Below, one piece after another: positions 34,029 through 44,200 of a DNA stretch of 64,000 nucleotides; within the stretch, counting starts at the first letter, position 1; each line of letters starts with the position of its first letter. The notes beneath the pieces are model-generated. The model was not told where the DNA came from and searched no databases. It was given only the letters and a program-made list of their open reading frames with translations. The translations under genes and the position numbers were made by a program. Source of the stretch: Pseudomonas vanderleydeniana (GTDB lineage: Bacteria; Pseudomonadota; Gammaproteobacteria; Pseudomonadales; Pseudomonadaceae); NCBI RefSeq assembly GCF_014268755.2, contig NZ_CP077093.1, forward strand, positions 3,088,001-3,152,000, given 5' to 3'.

Positions 34029-34865
34029 TTACTGTGCTGCCGCTTGGGGATTCTGGCCCAGGGCCTGGGCGACTTCACTCGGGCTGGGTTCGCCCAGGTT
34101 GTAGTGGGCGAGGAGGGTCTGGTATTCGCCGCTGCTCTTCATGGCGGCCAGCCCCTGGCGCAGTTCGCCGAGCAGCGCATCGTTACCCTTGCGCACGGCC
34201 AGGCCGATCACGACCGGGTAGATCAGTTCCCTGGAGCTGATGACCACGCGGCCCTTGAGTTTGTCGGCGGTGATCGTCGCCACCGCGGCGTCCTCGAACT
34301 GCACGTCGACGGCCTTGGCCAGCAGTGCCTGGGCCGCCTCCGGCGAGGTGGGGAATTCACGCGAGTCGATCGGTGCCTGGCCAGTGGCCTCGCAGTGGCT
34401 CTTGGAAAGTGCCATCAGCTTGGGGATCCACGAGCCGCCCTTGATCGAGCCGATGCGCTTGCCGCAGAGGTCTTCGGGGTGTTGTGGGCGGAAGCTGTCA
34501 TCGGCGCGCACCATCAGCGAGGCGCCGCTCTTGAGGTAGGGCACGAAGTCGACCTGGGCGGCGCGCTCCGGGGTGACGTACAGCGCCGAGGCGACCACGT
34601 CGAAGCGCCGGGCGTTGACGCCCATCACCAGGTTGGCGAAGCGGGTGTCCTGGAACTGGGTGGTCAGCTTGAGGTGCTGGCCGAGCAGGGTCATGAACTC
34701 AGGGTCGAAGCCGGCCGGCTTGCCCTGGGCCAGGTAGGTGTAGGGCGGGTAGGTGAGGTCCGAGCCGATGCTCAGGCGATCGGCTTGCAGGGTGCCGTCG
34801 GCGGCATGGGCGGCGCCGGCGGCGCTGAGGGTCAGTGCGAGGGTGAAGGCTTTTACTCGGGACAT
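34029..34865 (-). CDS. Amino-acid-type ABC importer substrate-binding protein
   Basis: This 278-residue protein has a signal peptide (MSRVKAFTLALTLSAAGAAHA) and a family-3 solute-binding fold. Typical segments are LSIGSDLTYPPYTYLAQGKPAGFD near the N-terminus and CGKRIGSIKGGSWIPKLM in the middle. It heads the operon with the fused permease-ATPase, the GntR and the DUF1989 genes. The cargo is unknown; DUF1989 nearby suggests a nitrogen compound. Confidence 0.92.
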   Translation of the reverse strand: MSRVKAFTLALTLSAAGAAHAADGTLQADRLSIGSDLTYPPYTYLAQGKPAGFDPEFMTLLGQHLKLTTQFQDTRFANLVMGVNARRFDVVASALYVTPERAAQVDFVPYLKSGASLMVRADDSFRPQHPEDLCGKRIGSIKGGSWIPKLMALSKSHCEATGQAPIDSREFPTSPEAAQALLAKAVDVQFEDAAVATITADKLKGRVVISSRELIYPVVIGLAVRKGNDALLGELRQGLAAMKSSGEYQTLLAHYNLGEPSPSEVAQALGQNPQAAAQ

Positions 34866-34883
34866 GGGAAACGCTCCACTTAT

Positions 34884-34898
34884 GATTGTTCAACAATC
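34884..34898. promoter_or_regulatory. Palindromic operator upstream of the amino-acid ABC operon
   Basis: Perfect 15-base palindrome GATTGTTCAACAATC, centred on the C at 34891, lies 19 bases upstream of the binding-protein start. Its arm pattern TTGTT-AACAA is that of FCD-type GntR operators. The GntR gene in this operon is the obvious partner. Confidence 0.6.
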
Positions 34899-35131
34899 GT
34901 TGTGGTTACGTATATCAATAGTCATGCCATGTATTGATAGCAAGACCGTGCAGAGGGGTTTGGCACGATGGGGTGCTACAGAAAAGCGCACGGTCTTTAC
35001 CGGAAGTAACATCATGGTGCGTCGCGCTCGGTCGTTTCCGATACGGCACGGATGGTTTCCTGATCGATAGACGTGCAATCAGTGCTCTTGGCACAATCGG
35101 GCCTTCGGCAGGCACTCATTCAAGGGGCACC

Positions 35132-36328
35132 ATGGATCGTTACGTACACTCCCTCCGTTCGATGCTGTTAATTTCCGGATTGCTGCTGGGGGCCGGTTCG
35201 CCCGCCATCGCCGCGTCCTTCGATTGCCAGAAGGCCTCCACGGCAGTGGAAAAGGCCATTTGTGCCAGTCCTGAACTGAGCGGGCTGGACAGTGCCCTCG
35301 GGGACTACTACAGCCAGGCGATGGCCAAGCTGGCCCCGGAGCCGCGCGAGGCCCTGCGTAGCGACCAGCGGGCCTGGCTGCAGACCCGCAATGCCTGTGC
35401 GGCCGATCCGACCCAACTGGCCGGCTGCCTGCAACCGCTGCTGAGCCAGCGCGTGCTGGAGGTGGGCAAGCAGGTGCGGCTCGACACCGTGGCGCTGGAC
35501 GCGCTTATTGCCAGCATTCCCTATCACCCGGCCGAAGCGGCCCAAGGTCTGAGGGGTTATCCGAACAATGGCCTGGCCGCTGCCTGGCTGGTCTACCTGT
35601 CTCGTTTCGAACCCAACAGTGGGGTGACGCAAAAGGAAGCCGAGGAAAGCCGGCGAGTGGCGATCAAGGCGCTGTCGGACGACAGTTTTTCGCTGTCGGT
35701 CTACACCGATACCGAGAAGGACGCTTCGGTCAGTCGTGCCCGGGTGGACCTGACGCTGCTGCGCATGCTGATCGAACGATCGGAATATGAACCCTATGAC
35801 AGTCAACGTGCCTATGTGCACTGTTTCGTCTTCTCGCGTCAGGGCAAGGATGCCTTCGCCACCTTTGGGCCGTTGTATGGCTCCACCCGCGACAGTGGTG
35901 CTCCGATCTGCTCTCCCGAGGGCAATCTGTTCGAGCAGGGACCCTGGCAACAATTGGCTCGTGGCTTCGACAAGGTACTGGAGGCGGCCAGCGAGAACAG
36001 CGGGACCATTCGCTTTGCCAGTTACGCTGGCTGGCGCCTGATGCTGTTGGAAGCGACGGTTGCTCCGCGCGACTTTCTCACGGCTGCGGACAAGCAGGCT
36101 GCGGATCCCGAACAGGTCATCCGCGACTGGACGGACGACAAGACCTGGCCGCAGAAGCAGCGGCAACAGGTCTTGGCGGCCGTCGAGCCTGCGCGCCGGG
36201 CAACCAGCACCTGGCTGCAGCGCGCGCGCGGCCTGTCAGCCGGCGAGGCTCAGCAGGCGGCGCGGGAGATCGTCCGCCAGTGGCTGAATGATCGGCTGGA
36301 TTTCATCGGCGAAAACAACGAGGGCTGA
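35132..36328 (+). CDS. Secreted or periplasmic protein with LprI-like (DUF1311) N-terminal domain
   Basis: This 398-residue protein has a signal peptide (SMLLISGLLLGAGSPAIA). Next comes a DUF1311/LprI-type domain with four paired cysteines (FDCQKASTAVEKAICASPEL ... RNACAADPTQLAGC), known from lysozyme-inhibitor-like lipoproteins. The remaining 280 residues are a helical region I do not recognise. AAGGGG precedes ATG 35132. Monocistronic. A protective role against lysozyme is only an inference from the N-terminal domain. Confidence 0.72.
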   Translation: MDRYVHSLRSMLLISGLLLGAGSPAIAASFDCQKASTAVEKAICASPELSGLDSALGDYYSQAMAKLAPEPREALRSDQRAWLQTRNACAADPTQLAGCLQPLLSQRVLEVGKQVRLDTVALDALIASIPYHPAEAAQGLRGYPNNGLAAAWLVYLSRFEPNSGVTQKEAEESRRVAIKALSDDSFSLSVYTDTEKDASVSRARVDLTLLRMLIERSEYEPYDSQRAYVHCFVFSRQGKDAFATFGPLYGSTRDSGAPICSPEGNLFEQGPWQQLARGFDKVLEAASENSGTIRFASYAGWRLMLLEATVAPRDFLTAADKQAADPEQVIRDWTDDKTWPQKQRQQVLAAVEPARRATSTWLQRARGLSAGEAQQAAREIVRQWLNDRLDFIGENNEG

Positions 36329-36350
36329 TGCAGCGCGGGCCGCTGAGCGA

Positions 36351-36611
36351 TCAGGGTGTTTTCAGGCTGGGCAGCGCAGCCTTGCCCTTGTCGCTCAGGA
36401 CCGGCTGCAACTGCTCCCAGGTAAAACTCCGTTCGTTGTCGCAGCCATCCCCGGTCGCGGGCGTGGCGAGCTTCATGCCCTGGGTGTCGAAGGTCAGGTC
36501 GAAGTTGGAGTAACGGGTGATGGCCGGGCAGCCTTCGTCCACGCTGGTCTGTCCGGCCAACCAGGTGCTGAACTTGCCAGGGCAGCCGATAGCCGAGCTC
36601 TGGCCATGTGC
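36351..36611 (-). pseudogene. Possible C-terminal remnant of a cysteine-containing periplasmic protein gene
   Basis: On the minus strand, a protein-like stretch reads through SSAIGCPGKFSTWLAGQ, ITRYSNFDLTFDTQGMKL, DGCDNERSFTWEQLQPVLSD and ends in GKAALPSLKTP. The ending resembles tails of DUF3298-like proteins. No proper start or signal sequence lies upstream, where the frame runs into the GntR gene on the other strand. I read it as the 3' end of a truncated gene. The gap 36329-36671 holds nothing else that I can support. Confidence 0.35.
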
Positions 36612-36671
36612 GCTACCCTGACGGTCCCGGACGACGTCAATGAGCCGGGGCCAGACAAGAAAGGGTACCTG

Positions 36672-37382
36672 ATGAGCAGCAAGCAAGCTTCGGATGAGCA
36701 AGGCAGTGGCCGCCGCCATGGTGGCCGGTATATCTATGAGGAGTTGCGCAAGCAGATTCTCACGCTGAAACTGAAACCGGGCGCGCCTCTCGACGAGGTG
36801 TCCCTGGCTACTCAGTTCGGGCTGTCCCGCTCACCGGTACGTGATGCCCTGGCGCGCTTGATCACCGAGGGACTGGTGACGATCCTGCCGAACCGGACGA
36901 CCCTCGTCACGCCGTTCGAGATCGAAGAGTTCCCCAACTACATCGCCGCGCTCGACCTGTTGCAGCGTGCGGTCACCCGCCTGGCCGCGCTGCAGCGCAC
37001 CGAAGAGGACCTGGAGCGCATCCGGGCCGCCGAGGCTGCCTACATGGCCTCGATTTCCTGCGGCGATTTCCAGGTCATGACCGAGCGCAACAAGGAAATG
37101 CACATGGAGATCGCGCGGGCCGGGAAAAACCCGTACCTGACGAGTCACTATGAGCGCCTGCTCGGCGAAGGGCAGCGCTTGTCGCACCTGCATTTCGATT
37201 TCCTCCTCAGTCCTGCCGGTTCGTCCGGCATGGGCCGTGACCATGGCGAGATCGTCGAGGCGATCGCGGCGCGTGATGCCGACGCTGCGGAGCAGGCTGC
37301 GCATGAGCATACGATGCTGTTCCAGCGTCGATTCCTGGATTTCATGCAGCAGAACCTGACGTCGAACATGAGGGTCGGCTAG
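36672..37382 (+). CDS. GntR-family (FCD-type) transcriptional regulator
   Basis: This 236-residue regulator has a winged helix around residues 15-80 (EELRKQILTLKLKPGAPLDE, FGLSRSPVRDALARLITEGLV) and an FCD ligand domain (NKEMHMEIARAGKNPYL, RDHGEIVEAIAARDADAAE). ATG 36672 with AAGG upstream is chosen over 36288, which would run through an unrelated stretch. The next feature is a broken amino-acid permease gene, probably its former target. Confidence 0.9.
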   Translation: MSSKQASDEQGSGRRHGGRYIYEELRKQILTLKLKPGAPLDEVSLATQFGLSRSPVRDALARLITEGLVTILPNRTTLVTPFEIEEFPNYIAALDLLQRAVTRLAALQRTEEDLERIRAAEAAYMASISCGDFQVMTERNKEMHMEIARAGKNPYLTSHYERLLGEGQRLSHLHFDFLLSPAGSSGMGRDHGEIVEAIAARDADAAEQAAHEHTMLFQRRFLDFMQQNLTSNMRVG

Positions 37383-37540
37383 GGAGGCTTGAGTGGCATC
37401 AAGTTAAAACCTCAATAAAAGCTGATGCCAGCAGCACGAGATATGAATTTTCTCTGATGTAAGGCCGTCATACCCTGCGCAGGAACCCGTCCGGCTCCCA
37501 GCCGGCCCACCTCGATAACAAATCCAACCGAGGATCCTGC

Positions 37541-37609
37541 CATGCCATTGCCTGTTCCTTTCACTCGGCATCTAGTCGTGCCCGCGCAGAGCGGGGTTCG
37601 ACATGAGTG
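37541..37609 (+). pseudogene. 22-codon remnant, possibly the start of a lost DUF1989 gene
   Basis: GAGGATCC precedes ATG 37541 and a 22-residue frame MPLPVPFTRHLVVPAQSGVR ending at TGA just inside the permease start. The HLVVPAQSG stretch looks like the beginning of DUF1989-family proteins, which often sit beside a GntR regulator and an APC permease. The rest of such a gene would have been deleted. This is speculative. Confidence 0.2.
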
Positions 37610-38163
37610 ATCTTTCATCTTCCGTCGCCCAGCAGGATGAAAGCCTGCTAGCCAGTCATGGCTATCACCAGGAGCTGGACCGGGGACTTAGCCTGTGGTC
37701 TTCCTTTTCCGTGGGGTTTGCCACGATTTCCCCGGTTGTCGGGATCTACTCGGTGATGTCCCTCGGGGCCGTCAACATCGGCCCCGCATGGTTGTGGATC
37801 GTGCCGCTGAGCCTACTGCTGCAGATGAGCGTGGCTACGGTGTACGCCGAGTTGTCTTCGCAGTTCCCGCTGGCTGGCGGCTGCTACCAATGGGTACGGC
37901 GGCTGAGCGGTGATCGCTTGGCCTGGTTCACCGGTTTTCTCTATCTGTCGGCGGCCCTGGCTTCTCTGACCACGGTGGCTTACCTGGGCGGGTTCTGGCT
38001 CGGGTTGCTGGTGCTGAGCGAACCGCCATCGCCGAATACTCAGGTTGCCTGTGGGGCGCTGCTGCTGGCACTGGGGCTCGGGGTGAATCTATTGGGAATC
38101 AATCCGCTGAAGTAATTCGTCAACGCGGGGATTTTCGCTGAAGCCATTATCGGGATTGAATAG
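37603..38163 (+). pseudogene. Truncated APC-family amino-acid permease
   Basis: The first 170 residues are a normal APC-superfamily permease N-terminus: GYHQELDRGLSLWSSFSVGF, helix 1 with ISPVVGIYSV, AELSSQFPLAGGCYQW and about four hydrophobic segments, against about 12 in a full protein. The frame ends at TAA 38113-38115 inside what should be the NPLKFFVN stretch. The reading continues in the same frame as FVNAGIFAEAIIGIE before a second stop at 38161. So a nonsense change plus loss of the last two thirds has inactivated it. The break lies about 120 bases before the giant hemagglutinin gene. Confidence 0.85.
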
Positions 38164-38285
38164 TTTTGTAACTATTTGTTGACGCCATTGTTTTGTCTTG
38201 GATAGCATTTTGATATCAGCGTCTGCGGCCAGCGGCTGATTTCTCGCCTTTCAATTGCACCGATTCATCGGATCCGAGACCTGAC

Positions 38286-41200
38286 ATGGACGTTCGCCAG
38301 TTCACTTTTCCCGTGGGCCAGTCTTCTGCAGCCCTAAAAGACCGCGATCATTTCCTTGGGTTTCCCAAACGCGGCCTTGCGTTATTGATGGCGAACGTCA
38401 TGTTCTGGCAGCCGCTATGGGCGCAGGCGGATGGCATCGTGGTCAGCGCACCGGGGACGACGCTCGGCCAGGCGGGCAACGGCGTGCCCATCGTCAACAT
38501 CGCCGCCCCCAATGGCAGCGGTCTGTCGCACAACCAATTCCAGGACTACAACGTCGGCAGCCAGGGCGTCATCCTCAATAACGCCACGAACCGTACCCAG
38601 TCGACGCAATTGGGCGGGATCATTCTTGGCAACAGCAACCTCAACGGCCGTGCTGCGTCCACCATTCTCAACGAGGTCAACGGCGGCAGTCCGAGCCAGT
38701 TGCGCGGCTATACCGAGGTGGCGGGGCAGTCGGCCCACGTCATTGTTGCCAACCCCTATGGCATCACCTGTAACGGCTGCGGCTTCATCAACACCCCGCA
38801 GGCGACGCTGACCACCGGCAAACCAGTCGTGGAAAACGGCCAGGTGAGTCGCTACCAGGTCGACCAGGGCAGCGTGTCCATCGAAGGCGCGCTGCTGAAC
38901 GCCAACAACATCGACCGCTTCGAGATCATCACCCGCTCGGCCAAGCTCAATGCCGAGATCCAGGCCAGGAACCTGGCGATCATCACCGGCGCCAACGACG
39001 TCGATGCCAAGACTCTCAAGGCCACAGCCCGTGCCGCCGATCCTGCCAGTGCACCGCAACTGGCGATCGACTCCTCGGCGCTGGGCGGCATGTACGCCGG
39101 AGCGATCAAGCTGGTGGGTACCGAGGCCGGTGTCGGGGTAAAACTCGACGGCAAGATGGTTGCCAGCGGTGGCGACATTCAGCTCGACGCCAATGGCCAT
39201 CTGAGCATGGTCGACGCGGCGGCGACGGGCGCGGTCAACGTCAAGGCGCAGAGCCTCGAAGCCAAGGGTCCGGTCTATGCCGGCACCACCCTGGACGTGA
39301 ACACCCAGGGCGACCTGACCAGCCAGAACAACCTCGTCGCCAAGGACCGCATCACCCTCAACAGCGGCGGCCAACTGACCAACAACGGCATCATCGAAGC
39401 CGGAGTCAATGCTGATAACAGCCGCAACACCGCAGGCGACGTCAGCGTCACGGCGCAGAATTTCAACAACACCGGCAAGAGCGTTATCGCCAGCCGCGAC
39501 CTGACCGTCACCACCGCCCAGACCCTGACCAACCAGGGCGGCACCCTGAGCGGCAAGCGCCAGACCACCGTCACCGCCGGCACCCTCGACAACCAGAACC
39601 AGGGCCGAGTCCTCAGCGCCGACAGCCTGAACCTGACCGCCGATACCGTACTGAACGGGCAGGGCGGCCTGATCAACAGCGTCGGTCAATTGACTGCCAC
39701 CCTCGGTCATTTGAATAACAATGCAGGCGAAGTGTCCACCAAGGCCAGCAGTACGCTGATCCTGGGTACGATGGACAACCTCACTGGCCTGGTGATGGCC
39801 GAGAGCACCCTCGGCCTCACCGCCGCCGGCGCGATCAACAACCAGAGCGGCGTGATCTCCGGTTGGCAGGGCCTGACCGTCAACGGCACCAGTCTGGACA
39901 ACCGCAACAGCGGCACTGTCTCCAGTCGCAGCGGTGATGTCGCCGCCACCCTCAGTGGTGCGCTGCTCAACAGCCACGCCGGCGCGGTGGTCAGCCAGAA
40001 GGCCCTGACCGTCACCGCCGACAGCCTCGACAACAGTGACCAGGGCGTCCTCTCCAGCGGCGCTGCCCAGAAGCTGACGGTCACCGGCCTGCTCGACAAC
40101 ACCCTGGGCGGTTCCATCACCAGCTCGGCCACCCTGACCCTGCAGGCGATGGCCCTGAACAACGCCGGCACCCTCAGCGCCGATGACGCGCTGAGCTTCA
40201 CCGGTACCGACCTGGACAACAGTCACGGCACCTTCACCGGCAATGCCGGTGTCACCCTCGACCTGCTCGGGACCCTGACCAATAACTACGGCAAGCTGTC
40301 CAGCGCAGGCCCGCTGCTGCTCCAGCGCAGCACGCAGATCAACAACCAGAACGGCGGGATCAACAGCCAGGACCTGCTGACTCTGCTCACCGGCAGCCTG
40401 GACAACAGCCAGAATGGCACCATCGGGGCTAGCGATACCTTGCTGGTCACGGCCAGCGGTAAAGTCGACAACAGCACCGGCGGCCTGATCGCCAGCCGCA
40501 ATGCCGACCTGCAACTCAATGCTGACAGCCTGGGCAACAGCAAGGGCTCCCTGCAAGGCAAGGGGGCGGTCACTCTCAATGTCACCGGCGACATCGACAA
40601 CCAGAGCGGCAAGGTCATCGCCCAGGACGGTGACCTGAGCGTCACTGCGGCCAACCTCGACAGTCGCGGCGGCCTGCTGTCCAGCGTCAAGGGCGCCTTC
40701 GAAAGCCACATCGTCGGTGTACTGAAGAACGGTTACGACCTGAGCAACAACAACCAGGGCGGCACCATCCAGGCCCAGCGCCTGGCGCTCAATGCCTTTG
40801 GCGGTATCGACAACAATGGCGGCCGCATCGCCGCTCAGTCGGGTGATGCGGTACTCGATGCCCGTAGCGGCAATATCGACAACCGCAACGGCGGCCTCTA
40901 CGCCTCCAATCTGGTGCAGGTCAGCGGCAATGATCTGGATAACAGTGGTGATACCGGCGGCCAGGTGACCGGCCAACGGATCGGCCTGAGCCTGAGCGGT
41001 GAGCTGAATAACAGCAAGGGGATCGTCGAGAGTGGGACTACGCTGGCCGTTGGTGCCGCCAGCGTGGTCAACCAGGGTGGGCAACTGCGGGCGCTGGGTA
41101 CTGTCGACAAGACCTCCTTCAAGATCGGTGGCCTGTTCGACAACCGTGGCGGTACTGTGGAAACCGCCAACAACGACCTCGATTTTGACGTGGCGAGCTT

Positions 41201-44200
41201 CCAGAACCAGGGGGGCAGCCTGTTGCATGCGAACACTGGTGTCTTCGGCATTTCCATGGCCAATCTCAATGATGTTGGCGGCCGGCTGGTCACCCAAGGT
41301 GACCTGACGCTGGCGACCGATACCTGGACCAACAGCAGCTCGCTGCAGGCCAATCACCTGATCGTCAATGTCAATCACTTGACCCAGACCGCTACCGGCC
41401 AGCTCTTGTCCAGTAGCGGTTTCCAGGGCAGTGGCAATGACTGGCGCAACGATGGCCTGATCGGCACCGACGGCGCTGTCCGTCTCGATCTGCACGGTGG
41501 TTACGCTGGCTCGGGACGTCTGAGTGGAGTCCAAACCCTGGGGCTGCACGCGATACAGGTCGATCTGGGCGATACCGGCAGTATCGCCGCCGGCGCAGAT
41601 GCCACCGTCAATATCGATGGGCTGTTCAACAGTTCCGGTCGGCTGACCTCTGGTGGAAACCTGAAGCTCACCGCTTCAGGCGTGAACAACCTGGGGACCC
41701 TGGGTAGTGGCAAGGGGCTGGTGATCACGACGGGCAACCTGCTCAACGATCATGGCCTGATCTCCAGTGGCGAAGACATGCAACTGCTGGTCAGCAGTTT
41801 CACCAACCGCTATGCGCAGGTCTACAGCCTGGGCACAGCGTTGATCGCCAGGGATTCCAATGGCACCCGGGCCGACCTGCTGGACAACCGTTCGGGCGAC
41901 ATCGAGAGCATGGGCAAACTGACGGTCGCGGCGACAACGGTCAACAACGTGATGGATGTACTGGAGTACACCGAGCATGAAAAGAGTGCTACGGGCATTA
42001 CCCGCTTGTCGTGCACCCTGATCCCGACGGCAGGCTGCGATGATCGCGGTGGTGGTCGTATCAATGGTCTGTGGGAGTTGACCGAGACCGACCGCTTGAA
42101 TGTCACCCAAAGCAGCGCAGCGGCGAGCCTGACCAGTGGCGCCGACCTGTCGATCGATACCCAGGTTCTGAACAATACCAGCAGCATCATTGCCGCCACC
42201 GGCAACGTGCAGGTTGACGCGAACACGATCAACAACAAGGGGCTGCAACCCCAGGAAATCAAGACTACGCGCCGCTACTGGAGCTTCGTCAACGAAACCG
42301 GTGCTGCCGCTGCCGCGGCAGCCAACTTCAACGCGAGGAACAACCCGACACCTTCGGCTTCCTATGCTTCGGACCTGAGCGCATTCTTCCACTGGGCCAC
42401 GGTGGACATGGGCGGGACCACGGTCACCAACAACATCAGTGACAAGTCCTACGACGCGATTATCCAGGCTGGTGGCAGTGTTTCGCTCAATGCCAACGAA
42501 AAGATCAACAACAGTGTGATCCGACCGTTCTACGAGTACGTCGCAGCCGGTCGCACGGCAACGGATACCGGCTCGGGCAGTGCCTACTCGACACCGATCT
42601 ACATCAATGCCCAGTTGCCGCCAGACCTGGCGCAGCATCAGATCAACCCGGTCGCGTTGCCTGGCTTTACCCTTCCAGCCGGGCAGAATGGGCTGTTCCG
42701 CCTGAGCGGGCAGGGCACCAGTTCGAACGGTTCGGCCTCCGGTCTGGTGCACGTTCCAGGTCTGCCGGACACTTCGGGCAAATCCAACCCGCAGAAGTAC
42801 CTGATTGAAACCAATCCGGCGCTCACCGATCTCAAGCAGTTCATGAGCTCGGATTACCTGCTGTCAAATCTTGGATACGACCCTGACGCCAGCGCCAAGC
42901 GCCTGGGCGATGGGTTCTACGAACAGAAACTGATCCAGCAGGCGGTGACTGCGCGTACCGGCCAGCGCTACATCGATGGCCAGACTTCCGATGATGCGAT
43001 GTTCAAGTACCTGATGAACAACGCTGTCGCCAGCAAGCAGGAATTGAACCTGCAATTGGGCGTGAGCCTGACTTCGGAGCAGGTTGCGGCCCTGACCCAT
43101 GACATCGTGTGGATGGAGAACCAGACGATCAATGGCGAGCAAGTGCTGGTCCCGGTGTTGTACCTGGCCAGTGCCAACAACCGCCTGGCCGACAACGGTG
43201 CGCTGATTCAGGGTAGCGACGTGACCCTGGTTGCCGGCCAGGACCTGAGCAATGCCGGCACCCTGCGCGCCAGCAGCAACCTCAAGGCCACGGCCAGCAA
43301 CGACCTGGTGAACAGCGGCCTGCTCGAAGCAGGCAATCGCCTCGACGCCCTGGCGACCAATAATCTCAGCAACAAGGCCGGCGGGATCATTGCCGGTCGC
43401 GATGTGAGTGTCACCGCCGTCAAGGGCGACGTGCTCAATGAGCGAACGGTGACCACTCACCAGAGCTATGACGGCCTGATCAGCAATCGCAAGGACTTCG
43501 CCGACAGCGCCGCGCGGATTGAAGCGAGCAATGACCTGGGCGTCAATGCCGGGCGGGATCTGCTCAACCAGGGCAGTGTGCTGCAGAGTGGGCGTGACAC
43601 CAGCGTCACTGCAGGGCGAGACGTCAAGATCACTTCGGCCGAACAGACCAGCAATGTTCGCTATGACAACTACACCAGCGGCCAGGTGACTCAACTGAGT
43701 TCAAGCCTGACCTCCGGGCGTGATGTGTCCGTGGTCGCGGGGCGCGATCTGTCGGTAGTCGCCAGCCAGATCGACGCCAAGCGCGATGCGACGATGTCGG
43801 CAACGGGTGATCTGACATTGGAGTCCGCAGCGAACGCCAGTACCTACAGTGGTTGGAACAAGAAGTACCGAGGGGACGAGAACCACAGCCAGCAGGTTTC
43901 CACCCAGGTTACAGCGGGCGGTAATGTGACACTCAATGCCGGCAAGGATTTGGGCCTGGTGTCCAGCCAGGTGAGCGCACAGAAAGAGGCCTACCTGTCT
44001 GCTGGCGCGAATCTGACGTTGCAGACGGCGACCAACGAGGACTACAGCTTCTACAGCAAGACCTCGAAAAGCTCGTCGGGCAAGAAGAGTCAGTTGGATG
44101 AGGAGTCGCGCAGTACCAACGTCGCCAGTGCCGTGAGTGGTGCCAGCAAGGCCACGCTGGTGGCGGGTAATGATCTGCTGGTCAAGGGTAGCAAGGTCGT

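Noticed and set aside
38415..41549. 1044-residue open frame on the minus strand inside the hemagglutinin gene
   Set aside because: It is a shadow caused by repetitive, stop-poor codons of the real plus-strand gene, with no ribosome site, domain or signal.
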